This document shows positions 8,734 through 15,648 of a stretch of DNA of 64,000 nt, piece after piece. The notes below the pieces were generated by a model that saw nothing but the letters and a program-made list of their open reading frames with translations, ran no database searches and was not told the DNA's origin. The position numbers were made by a program, and so were the translations under genes. The DNA comes from Vibrio harveyi NBRC 15634 = ATCC 14126 = KCTC 12724 (GTDB lineage: Bacteria; Pseudomonadota; Gammaproteobacteria; Enterobacterales; Vibrionaceae). How positions within the stretch are numbered: the stretch's first letter is position 1; each line of letters starts with the position of its first letter. The stretch covers positions 100,372-164,371 of the forward strand of contig NZ_BCUF01000005.1 of the NCBI RefSeq assembly GCF_001591145.1. Reading direction: 5' to 3'.

Positions 8734-9546
8734 CTATTGCTTTTTGATCAGCGCTTTAATCACATCAATCGTGTATAGCTGACAATCGACCGCGGTTTGC
8801 GGATCGAAGTCTTGCTTGTGTTGATCTGTGTTCGAAAGTATACGGATACCAACGAAAGGCACTTGGTAAGCTTGAGCAACCAATGCCGCAGAGGAAGTCT
8901 CCATTTCTTCAACAGACGTACCGTATGTTTCATGGAACCAGTTGATACGATCCACTTCGCGGTTCCATTCGTCCGCTGAGCCAATCAAGCCTCTCACGAC
9001 TTTGCCTTTTTTGTATTCTTCAGACAAAGAAAGAGCGGTTTCAACCAGTGCCGGATCCGCTTTAAATTGTTTGTGTTCAACAAACTCGCCGTTTTCACGT
9101 AGACGCATGGTTACGTCGAAGTTCTGCCACTTCGTTGGGTCGATGCCTTTGCCTTTTTTAGCAAACTCAGACTTGTAAGCGCCCATGTTGAAACTCGCTT
9201 CGCCAACCACAATGTCACCGCGGTATAACTTAGGATCGTGACCACCAGATGTACCTTGGTTGATAATATACTTTGGATTGAAGTGTTCAATCGCAATAGT
9301 GGTAGAGGCTGCAGCGTTCGCCAAGCCAACTTCGGTACGAGAAACCACGACTGGATAGCCATCTATATCACCTTGCCAGAAGGTCCAAGAACCAATGGTG
9401 GTTTGTTTGGCATCATCCAATGCTTCAACTAGGGTGCTGGTTTCAATATCCATCGCGCCTTGCACAAGGATTGGTTGAGTTTGAGCGAAAACAGAGAAAG
9501 AAAGTACTGCAGGAAAAAGTGCAGCGAAACGTTTAAAGATTTGCAT
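8734..9546 (-). CDS. Secreted MTA/SAH nucleosidase-like (PNP/UDP phosphorylase superfamily) protein
   Basis: 270 aa. A Sec signal peptide (about 1-21, cleavage near VFA/QTQ) predicts a periplasmic protein, unlike the cytoplasmic Pfs/MTAN enzyme. The phosphorylase-superfamily fold shows in [26 protein letters not shown] and [15 protein letters not shown] (ribose-binding Met-Glu). At the base-binding position the usual MTAN aspartate (ISD) is LSN, an Asp-to-Asn change known to alter base preference in this superfamily. It may cleave purine nucleosides in the periplasm for uptake. The start has a poor Shine-Dalgarno. No transporter gene is adjacent. Confidence 0.75.
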   Translation of the reverse strand: MQIFKRFAALFPAVLSFSVFAQTQPILVQGAMDIETSTLVEALDDAKQTTIGSWTFWQGDIDGYPVVVSRTEVGLANAAASTTIAIEHFNPKYIINQGTSGGHDPKLYRGDIVVGEASFNMGAYKSEFAKKGKGIDPTKWQNFDVTMRLRENGEFVEHKQFKADPALVETALSLSEEYKKGKVVRGLIGSADEWNREVDRINWFHETYGTSVEEMETSSAALVAQAYQVPFVGIRILSNTDQHKQDFDPQTAVDCQLYTIDVIKALIKKQ

Positions 9547-9672
9547 ACGACATACTTACAAATGAGAAAGATGGCGAAATCTACCAATAGCAATCGTTTG
9601 CGTCAATTGGTTGAATTGTTATTTTTCTTAATAAATGAAAATTCTTGATTGTCGTTCTAAATAACAAGAATG

Positions 9673-9702
9673 AAAAAATCCGAGCGGGGGAGGCTCGGAT
9701 TT
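9673..9702 (-). terminator. Rho-independent terminator
   Basis: AATCCGAGC / GCTCGGATT stem. Read on the minus strand it is followed by TTTTTT, so it terminates the NlpE-like gene. Confidence 0.8.
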
Positions 9703-9739
9703 GGCCTTTATCAGGACTAGATTAAATGGTTATACCGTA

Positions 9740-10249
9740 TTAAGGCATCTTGCTCAGGTTGTAAAATGAAGCCAGTTCGCCAGTCGCTTTTTCGCCGTTC
9801 ATATCCAACTTCATTAGCATGTTTTCACCAACGAAGTACTGGTTTGGACCAGACTCATCAACCAATGTAATGGTGTTGCCTGATTCATTCCAAGTGAACT
9901 TACCTTCTGATTTGATAGGGTTGCCTTCTTTGCCTTCATACAGCTCTACTAATGTATAAGTGCCGTCTTCGTTAAGGGTTAACGTTGTATCGATACCCGC
10001 GCAATCTGCACAAGGAAGTTTGCCTTTGTAAATGCCGTTCCAATCCAACGAATTTTGCGCATTGTGACCAGAATCTACAAAGGTATCTGTCGTGATCATT
10101 TGCTCTTCTTCAATCGGTGTTGCATCAACGGTGCTTTCAACTTCTGAGGCCTGAGGAATGTCAACCGCAGTTGTCTCTGCTGGTTTCTCATCCTGACAGC
10201 CTGCTAGAATAACGACCGCACCAGTGAGTGCTAATAGTGTCTTTTTCAT
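9740..10249 (-). CDS. NlpE-like copper-resistance/envelope-stress lipoprotein
   Basis: 169 aa. Lipobox LAGC (Cys18), a low-complexity acidic linker (about 20-65), then one NlpE N-terminal domain. The diagnostic segment is WNGIYKGKLPCADCAGIDT with the CxxC pair, followed by an alternating strand pattern (LTLNEDGTYTL). NlpE is an outer-membrane lipoprotein that signals surface sensing and lipoprotein defects to Cpx in E. coli. This protein lacks NlpE's C-terminal domain, as many marine homologues do. The start is ATG 10249 with GAGAGG upstream; the longer frame adds 12 residues before the signal peptide. Confidence 0.85.
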   Translation of the reverse strand: MKKTLLALTGAVVILAGCQDEKPAETTAVDIPQASEVESTVDATPIEEEQMITTDTFVDSGHNAQNSLDWNGIYKGKLPCADCAGIDTTLTLNEDGTYTLVELYEGKEGNPIKSEGKFTWNESGNTITLVDESGPNQYFVGENMLMKLDMNGEKATGELASFYNLSKMP

Positions 10250-10447
10250 TTTATTCCTCTCTAAATCAACAAGTTGATATACCAAAGTAATCTCGTTGCA
10301 TGTATGCTAAGGTCACTTAGGTATACCGTGATAATAATAGACTTGTTTCCTAAACCTGCGTCAGAACAAAGCAAACCATTGAACGGCCTCTGTAAGAAAA
10401 AATCTTTAACGTCAGTGATTTGCAAATAAAAGGGATAGGAGAAGAAA

Positions 10448-10663
10448 ATGGAAGAATTGGTTACAGTCGTTCTTCGAGCAATTGTTCGTTCTATTATTAT
10501 AGAAATTTTCCTGTGGAGATTGAGTTATTGCACCGGTTATATCGGGCTGTCGATTATTACTTTAGGCAAGCGTCCGCACAAACCAATGTCGAAAGCGATG
10601 CGAATACGCATCAGCTATTTTGGTATTTTTCTGTTGGTTGTGTTCCTTGTGTTTATGTTTTGA
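10448..10663 (+). CDS. Small two-helix membrane protein
   Basis: 71 aa. AGGAGA lies 5-6 nt before ATG 10448. Two hydrophobic segments (about 6-40, and 54-71 ending LLVVFLVFMF) are separated by a basic loop, GKRPHKPMSKAMRIR. I recognise no family. It ends just before a bidirectional terminator shared with proV. The longer overlapping frame at 10420 has no membrane pattern and is treated as a shadow. Confidence 0.6.
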   Translation: MEELVTVVLRAIVRSIIIEIFLWRLSYCTGYIGLSIITLGKRPHKPMSKAMRIRISYFGIFLLVVFLVFMF

Positions 10664-10696
10664 CTTTCGTAGCGCAATTTTTAAACCGCCACCAGA

Positions 10697-10731
10697 TAAA
10701 AAAGGCTCATCAGATGATGAGCCTTTTGCGT
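10697..10731. terminator. Bidirectional terminator
   Basis: AAAAAGGCTCATC-AGAT-GATGAGCCTTTT hairpin between the small membrane protein gene and proV. Confidence 0.85.
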
Positions 10732-10732
10732 A

Positions 10733-11974
10733 TTAGGATGCTTTATCCATTGCGGGTGGTGTTTTGACCTCCTTTGACGGAGACTCCTCTTCGGTATTAT
10801 CAGTAAAGATTTCAGCCACGGCGCTACGTTCTAGTTCACCTTGCAGATTACCTTCGTCATCCACAACCGGCAGTGAGTAGTCACAAGACATGGTGTCTGG
10901 AAGTACTTCTTCAATTACGGAATCAGGAGAGACAACAGGCACTTCTTCGTAGATCTCTTCTGCCAGCTCTTGTGCTGCATCGGTTTTCGCAGCATCTAGC
11001 AAGCTCTCTTTGGTAACCACTCCTTGATAGCCATCATCGGTCACGTGGTACGCGTAGTCTTGTTTCACGCGTTTCATCTCAACAAGGGCTTCTTCAATGG
11101 TTGTTGCTGCAATGCGATACGCTGGTGGCTGCATCACGGTTTCAACCGTCAGAGCGCGTGCTCGGTTTACGTCCTTCACGAAGGCCTCTACATATTCATC
11201 GGCAGGGTGGAGCAGAATCTCGTCTGGAGAACCTTGTTGTACTAATTCGCCATCTTTCAAAATAGCGATACGGTCACCCAAGCGAAGCGCTTCATCCAAA
11301 TCGTGAGTGATAAAGATAATGGTCTTATGTAGCTTCTCTTGCAGTTCAATCAGCTGATCTTGCATTTCGCTACGGATCAGAGGATCGAGTGCCGAGAACG
11401 CTTCATCCATCAATAGGATCTCGGCGTCAGTCGCCAGTGCACGAGCCAAGCCTACACGTTGTTGCTGACCACCAGAAAGCTGCGCAGGGTATTGGTTCTC
11501 GTAACCTTTCAGACCAACTGTCTCCAACCATTCATTGGCTTTCGCAAGACGCGCTTCTTTTTTGATGCCTTGGATTTCCAAGCCGTAAGCTACGTTGTCA
11601 ACCACAGTACGATGGGGCAAAAGACCGAAGCGTTGAAATACCATCGACATTTTATGGCGGCGAAACTCTTCTAGCTCTTTTGGTGACAGCTGCATTACGT
11701 CGACGCCTTCAACTAAGATTTGCCCCATGGTTGGGTCAATTAAACGGTTGAAGTGGCGAATCATGGTCGACTTACCAGAGCCAGATAGCCCCATAATAAC
11801 GAAGATTTCGCCTTTGTTAATTTGCAGATTGATGTCTTTTAAACCAACGGTATGACCCGTATCAGCCAGAATTTGGTCTTTGCTCTGGCCTTGTTTTACT
11901 CGCTCAATCACTGTTTTTGGCTTTGGTCCGAAGATCTTATACAGCCCGCTAATTTCAATAAGTGGCTTAGTCAT
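10733..11974 (-). CDS. proV: Glycine betaine/proline ABC transporter ATP-binding subunit
   Basis: 413 aa. Walker A (GLSGSGKST), signature LSGGQQQRVGLARAL, Walker B ILLMDEAFSALD and H-loop FITHDLDEAL are all intact. Two C-terminal CBS domains follow (about 280-395), which in OpuA/ProU-type importers sense ionic strength or nucleotides. The sequence ends in an acidic/basic tail (EEESPSKEVKT). It is the last gene of proX-proW-proV; its start overlaps the end of proW by 8 bp. Together the three import compatible solutes under osmotic stress. Confidence 0.95.
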   Translation of the reverse strand: MTKPLIEISGLYKIFGPKPKTVIERVKQGQSKDQILADTGHTVGLKDINLQINKGEIFVIMGLSGSGKSTMIRHFNRLIDPTMGQILVEGVDVMQLSPKELEEFRRHKMSMVFQRFGLLPHRTVVDNVAYGLEIQGIKKEARLAKANEWLETVGLKGYENQYPAQLSGGQQQRVGLARALATDAEILLMDEAFSALDPLIRSEMQDQLIELQEKLHKTIIFITHDLDEALRLGDRIAILKDGELVQQGSPDEILLHPADEYVEAFVKDVNRARALTVETVMQPPAYRIAATTIEEALVEMKRVKQDYAYHVTDDGYQGVVTKESLLDAAKTDAAQELAEEIYEEVPVVSPDSVIEEVLPDTMSCDYSLPVVDDEGNLQGELERSAVAEIFTDNTEEESPSKEVKTPPAMDKAS

Positions 11975-12866
11975 GTTTCAGATCTCCTAAGTGTGCTTGG
12001 GTTCGCTTCGCGTAAGCTTGCGACGCTCGGTCAAACAGAATCGCCAGTGCCACAATTGCTAGCCCGTTAAGCAGACCAAGGGTGAAATACTGGTTGGTAA
12101 TTGATTTTAATACTGGCTGACCTAAGCCTTTAACGCCAATCATAGAAGCGATAACAACCATAGAAAGTGCCATCATGATGGTTTGGTTGATACCAGCCAT
12201 AATGGTTGGCATTGCCAAAGGTAATTGTACGCCGACTAAGCGTTGCTTGTTACTTGCACCAAAGGCGGTGGCGGCTTCAAGAACTTCCTTATCTACGAGT
12301 CGAATGCCTAAGTTGGTTAAACGAATGACTGGTGGAATCGCGTAGATCACAACAGCAATCAAACCTGGGATCTTACCGATACCAAGGAGCATAACGACCG
12401 GAATCAGATAGACGAACGCGGGCATGGTTTGCATCACGTCGAGCAGTGGTGTCACGACGGATTGCACGCGATTGGAGCGTGCCATGGCAATACCGATAGG
12501 AATGCCGAGCGCAATGGCGAGCATGGTACACACCGTGATGATGCTGAGCGTCCGCATCGTGTCTTCCCACATGCCAAAGTACCCAATCAGGATTAATGAC
12601 ACGAAACACGCGACAGCCAGTTTCCACGATCGGCTTGCGGCATAAACCAACGCGGTACACACACCAAGGATGATCATCCATGGTGTAGAAATGAGGAGTT
12701 TTTCGAACCAAACGAGAAATGAGAGAAGAGGATCGAAGAATGATTCAATAAGGTCGCCGTATTCGCGAGAGAAATCGCGGTAGGCACCATCTAGGGTTTT
12801 GCGGATAGCTCTGAGATCTGAGCGATCCATTTCTGGGAATTCGCTAAGCCAATTCGAGTCAGACAT
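11967..12866 (-). CDS. proW: Glycine betaine/proline ABC transporter permease
   Basis: 299 aa. A long cytoplasmic N-terminal stretch (about 1-55) precedes the membrane segments, as in ProW. The binding-protein-dependent permease loop is seen as EAATAFGASNKQRLVGVQLPLAMPTIMAG. AAGGAAG precedes ATG 12866. It lies between proX (88 bp upstream) and proV (8-bp overlap). The canonical enterobacterial order is V-W-X; here it is X-W-V, and no betIBA genes precede it. Confidence 0.93.
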   Translation of the reverse strand: MSDSNWLSEFPEMDRSDLRAIRKTLDGAYRDFSREYGDLIESFFDPLLSFLVWFEKLLISTPWMIILGVCTALVYAASRSWKLAVACFVSLILIGYFGMWEDTMRTLSIITVCTMLAIALGIPIGIAMARSNRVQSVVTPLLDVMQTMPAFVYLIPVVMLLGIGKIPGLIAVVIYAIPPVIRLTNLGIRLVDKEVLEAATAFGASNKQRLVGVQLPLAMPTIMAGINQTIMMALSMVVIASMIGVKGLGQPVLKSITNQYFTLGLLNGLAIVALAILFDRASQAYAKRTQAHLGDLKHD

Positions 12867-12954
12867 GTTTACTTCCTTTTCTTGCCGAGACCCAAGTGAG
12901 CCTCGGCATACAACAATTTTGGTATTCCTATACCATTTACGAAACGTCTAAGTC

Positions 12955-13947
12955 TTACAGTGCACCTTGCACTTTTTTAGCTACGTCTTGAGGAACCCAT
13001 GCGGTCCAGATCTGTGGGTAGTTTTCTAGGAAATGGAACATGGTTTCTTCACCGTCCGCTTGGTTGTCTTCCATCCAAGCCAGCAATTGGTTCATGTCTG
13101 CATTGGTGAAACCACGTTTAGTGAAGTAGTTGTATGCAGCCGGAGAGCGTGAAGCAAACTCTTCAGTCGTAATGGTGTGAACCGGTGAAGGTGGGTACAT
13201 GGTTGGTTTTGGATTTTCGCAATCAGCTTGTGTCGTACAGCTGACAAATTCTTTCTCATCAACGCCGCTACCGAAATCCACTTTCACCATATCGTACTTA
13301 CCGAGAACTGCAGTTGGTGCCCAGTAGTAACCAAACCAGGCTTCTTCACGTTCGTAGGCTTTTGCTATTGAGCCAGACAGACCTGCACTTGACCCTGGGT
13401 CGATAATATCAAAGCCTGATCCGGCAAGGTCCATCGCTTTGAAAAGGTTACCGGCGCTGATTTGACAGTTCCAACCAGCTGGGCAGCTGTAAAATGCCGA
13501 TTTTGCTTTGTCTTCTGGATGAGAGAACAGCTTCGCGTGTTTTTTCACACCTTCGATGGTTTTCATTTCAGGGTATTGTTTAACAAGGTAGGCAGGGATC
13601 CAGAAACCTTCTTCACCGCCATCGACGAGTGCTTTACCAGCATAGCGTAGGCGCTTTTCTTCAACACCTTTATCTAGTGCATCTTTAAGGCTGTTACTCC
13701 AAAGCTCTGGTGCCACATCGGGCTGTCCTTTTTCGATCATTGAGGTGCCAGTTGGCATGGTGTCGCCAGGGATGAGTTCGGCATCACAGCCGTAGCCGTG
13801 CTCAAGAATAAAACGGTCCACGTTGGCAATCAGTGTTGCAGAGTTCCAGTTCATATCTGCAATGGTAACCGTTCCACACTCACTTGCGTTTGCGTTGGTC
13901 GCTGCTAGCGCACCAATCGCTAGTAGTAAGGGAGTTTTGTACGTCAT
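12955..13947 (-). CDS. proX: Glycine betaine/proline ABC transporter substrate-binding protein
   Basis: 330 aa. Signal peptide about 1-21 (ATNANA/SECG). The mature protein starts ECGTVTIADMNWNSA. Its tryptophan-rich binding sites (NWNSA, ELWSNSL, EGFWIPAYL, WFGYYWAP) match the aromatic cages used for quaternary ammonium solutes. Two cysteine pairs are visible (YSCPAGWNC, SCTTQADC). It may bind glycine betaine, proline betaine or choline; sequence alone cannot decide. AAGGAAA precedes ATG 13947. A perfect 7-bp inverted repeat lies 48 bp upstream. Confidence 0.92.
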   Translation of the reverse strand: MTYKTPLLLAIGALAATNANASECGTVTIADMNWNSATLIANVDRFILEHGYGCDAELIPGDTMPTGTSMIEKGQPDVAPELWSNSLKDALDKGVEEKRLRYAGKALVDGGEEGFWIPAYLVKQYPEMKTIEGVKKHAKLFSHPEDKAKSAFYSCPAGWNCQISAGNLFKAMDLAGSGFDIIDPGSSAGLSGSIAKAYEREEAWFGYYWAPTAVLGKYDMVKVDFGSGVDEKEFVSCTTQADCENPKPTMYPPSPVHTITTEEFASRSPAAYNYFTKRGFTNADMNQLLAWMEDNQADGEETMFHFLENYPQIWTAWVPQDVAKKVQGAL

Positions 13948-13994
13948 ATTGAGTTTCCTTTCTCTAAATTGCTCACTTAGGGTAACTAATTAAT

Positions 13995-14014
13995 CATTAG
14001 TGTTCAAACTAATG
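13995..14014. promoter_or_regulatory. Palindrome upstream of proX
   Basis: CATTAGT-GTTCAA-ACTAATG, a perfect 7-bp inverted repeat 48-67 bp upstream of the proX start. The size and position suit a dimeric repressor (for example a MarR-type osmoregulator such as CosR); the assignment is inference. Confidence 0.45.
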
Positions 14015-14211
14015 TGTTAGGTGAATTATAGCTTTGTTTATTAATGAGCGTGAAAGTGTTGGTGAATTTTTGATGAAAATAGCCACAGAAATGAAAGGTT
14101 TTTTATCGACTCATGTCAATGAATCGTATGGTGGTTTGTATGTACTGTTGCATTATTATTAGATGTCTAACGAATATTTCGCTATGAATACGATTTTTGC
14201 AAACTAAGATA

Positions 14212-14246
14212 TTGGCATATGCTAAAAACTATAATTGGCATATGCC
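14212..14246. promoter_or_regulatory. Twin GGCATATGC palindromes around a TATAAT box
   Basis: TTGGCATATGC occurs at 14212-14222 and 14235-14245, 23 bp apart (about two helical turns); each copy contains the self-complementary core GCATATGC. A perfect TATAAT (14230-14235) sits between them, 54 bp upstream of the DUF134 gene. This layout would let one DNA-binding protein occlude the promoter. The DUF134 protein itself, which has an HTH, is the obvious candidate. Confidence 0.55.
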
Positions 14247-14288
14247 ATAAACGAGCGTAAGGTTAAGGCGTTTTGTAGAGAGGATGTG

Positions 14289-14579
14289 ATGGCGAGACCA
14301 AAAATAGAAAGACGCATATGTGGACGTGCAGCACACCATTGTTTTAAGCCCAATGGCGTACCGTTTTATGAGCTGGAGAAAGTCAACATATTGCCAGAAG
14401 AACTAGAGGCATTGCGATTAGCCGATCTGGAAGGATTGAGCCAGCAGCAAGCTGCCGACCAAATGGGAGTCTCTCGCCAGACCTTTGGTAATACGGTTAA
14501 AAGCGCGCGTTTTAAAGTCGCGAAAAGCCTAGTTGAGGGTCATGCACTTGTTTTTCCTGACCAGGAGTCAAACTCATGA
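14289..14579 (+). CDS. DUF134 family DNA-binding protein
   Basis: 96 aa. It begins MARPKIERRICGR, the DUF134 signature, followed by FKPNG. It then has a sigma-70 region 4-like HTH, LEALRLADLEGLSQQQAADQMGVSRQTFGNTV. DUF134 proteins are thought to be regulators and are commonly adjacent to NifX/NifB-like Fe-Mo cofactor-type proteins, as here. ATG 14289 follows GAGAGGA; the longer frame from 14235 would start inside an operator-like palindrome. The stop overlaps the next start (ATGA). Likely autoregulatory. Confidence 0.85.
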   Translation: MARPKIERRICGRAAHHCFKPNGVPFYELEKVNILPEELEALRLADLEGLSQQQAADQMGVSRQTFGNTVKSARFKVAKSLVEGHALVFPDQESNS

Positions 14580-15073
14580 TTTACGCTATTCCGAATGACG
14601 GCGAACGCGTCGCCAATCATTTTGTTAAAGCCCCATACATTGCGATTTATTCCGACACGGAAGGGCTGTTGAAAAACCTAGCTAATATTGCTTCTATGCC
14701 ACAAGCTGGCTGTAAAGCAAAATCTCAACTTATTCAATCTTTGCAAGAATATCATGTGGATGCAGTGTTGGTTCGCAACATTGGGGAACGTGCGCTTGGT
14801 AAGCTTTTGAGCAGTGGTAAAAAAGTCTTTAAGCTATCGACTCGCAGCTCACTGGATGATGTAATGGGTGTGCCTCGATCGCCATTAACGGTTGCGACGC
14901 AAGGTCGCCCTTCGACCAATCACGTCAAAAAAGGTGGTTGCGGTGGCTGTGGTAGCAAAAAAGCGCCTTCGCTATTGATCAATCCTCAATCTCAATCAAA
15001 AAACACACTCATGACGTTGCGCCCAACTAAACTTAAAGCATTGGTTTCTTCTTACGTGAAAGAGGTGAAGTAA
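14576..15073 (+). CDS. NifB/NifX-like (dinitrogenase Fe-Mo cofactor domain) protein
   Basis: 165 aa. Residues about 1-105 match the NifX/NifB C-terminal alpha/beta domain: MIYAIPNDGERVANHFVKAPYIAIY, then VDAVLVRNIGERALGKLLSSGKKVF. A cysteine-rich motif follows, KKGGCGGCGSKK, which could hold a metal or Fe-S cluster, and the tail is basic. The window shows no nitrogenase genes, so it is not assigned to nitrogen fixation. Such orphan proteins are thought to carry metal clusters. It is coupled to DUF134 upstream (4-bp overlap) and to the NqrM-like gene downstream (TAATG). Confidence 0.8.
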   Translation: MIYAIPNDGERVANHFVKAPYIAIYSDTEGLLKNLANIASMPQAGCKAKSQLIQSLQEYHVDAVLVRNIGERALGKLLSSGKKVFKLSTRSSLDDVMGVPRSPLTVATQGRPSTNHVKKGGCGGCGSKKAPSLLINPQSQSKNTLMTLRPTKLKALVSSYVKEVK

Positions 15074-15279
15074 TGGTTTGGTTGTTCACTTTTCTTGGGT
15101 TCTTAGCCATCATTTTGTTGATGTCACTGGGTGTGATCTTTCACAATAAACGCATTCAAGGCAGTTGCGGCGGCTTGAATAACGTCGGCGTTGACAAAGT
15201 GTGTAACTGTGAGACTACTTGCGCAGAGAATGAACGCCGCCTCTATCAGATCCAAGAGCCAAGTTCGAAAGGTCAATAG
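15073..15279 (+). CDS. NqrM-like (DUF539) Na+-NQR maturation protein
   Basis: 68 aa. One N-terminal membrane helix (about 3-24), then GSCGGLNNVGVDKVCNCETTC, the cysteine signature of NqrM. NqrM is needed to assemble the Na+-translocating NADH:quinone oxidoreductase, probably by delivering iron to the subunit NqrD-NqrE Fe site. In vibrios the known nqrM follows the nqr operon. No nqr genes are seen here, so this may be a paralogue serving another Fe-S membrane enzyme. It starts at the overlapping TAATG of the NifX-like gene, with GAGGTG upstream. Confidence 0.8.
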   Translation: MVWLFTFLGFLAIILLMSLGVIFHNKRIQGSCGGLNNVGVDKVCNCETTCAENERRLYQIQEPSSKGQ

Positions 15280-15380
15280 ATCCTAATATTGTCTAGAAGA
15301 TCAAATTTTTAATGATGAGTTTTTGCGCATTTTTTGTTCAGTTCTACGCTTAAGATTCGTCTTAATAAAGGAGAACCAAA

Positions 15381-15575
15381 ATGGCATTTATGAAGCAGGA
15401 TATCCCAAACCGTGTAACGGTGTACCATGACAATGTCGATCAGGAACAAGAACTCAAGAATGCGATGTTGCCAGAGAAGCCACGCTATTTTAACGGTTCT
15501 CCTACCTATAAAGCCGACAGTGTTGAACAGTTCCAATCCAAGCTTGAACATATTGGTATGTCGTTAGACAAATAG
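15381..15575 (+). CDS. Small conserved-looking hypothetical protein
   Basis: 64 aa, soluble and charged, with no recognised domain. AAAGGAG lies about 7 nt before ATG 15381, and a strong terminator follows the stop, so it looks like a real single gene. It begins MAFMKQDIPNRVTVYHDN and has a proline-aromatic middle (PEKPRYFNGSPTY). It follows the NqrM-like gene by about 100 bp. Confidence 0.65.
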   Translation: MAFMKQDIPNRVTVYHDNVDQEQELKNAMLPEKPRYFNGSPTYKADSVEQFQSKLEHIGMSLDK

Positions 15576-15592
15576 ACCTCAACTGAATACAA

Positions 15593-15623
15593 CAACGCCC
15601 TCAAGTTTTGAGGGCGTTTTTTG
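15593..15623. terminator. Bidirectional terminator
   Basis: AACGCCCTCAAGTTTTGAGGGCGTTTTTTG hairpin between the 64-aa gene and the convergent EF-G-like gene. Confidence 0.85.
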
Positions 15624-15648
15624 TTAGTGAGGTTAAACGTATTAAGCC

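Noticed and set aside
10420..10767. 115-codon ORF overlapping the small membrane gene
   Set aside because: No ribosome binding site, no protein-like pattern, and it runs through a terminator; the 71-aa frame has a good Shine-Dalgarno.
14576..15073. Nitrogen-fixation gene
   Set aside because: Only a NifX/NifB-like domain is present, with no radical-SAM NifB part or nitrogenase genes.
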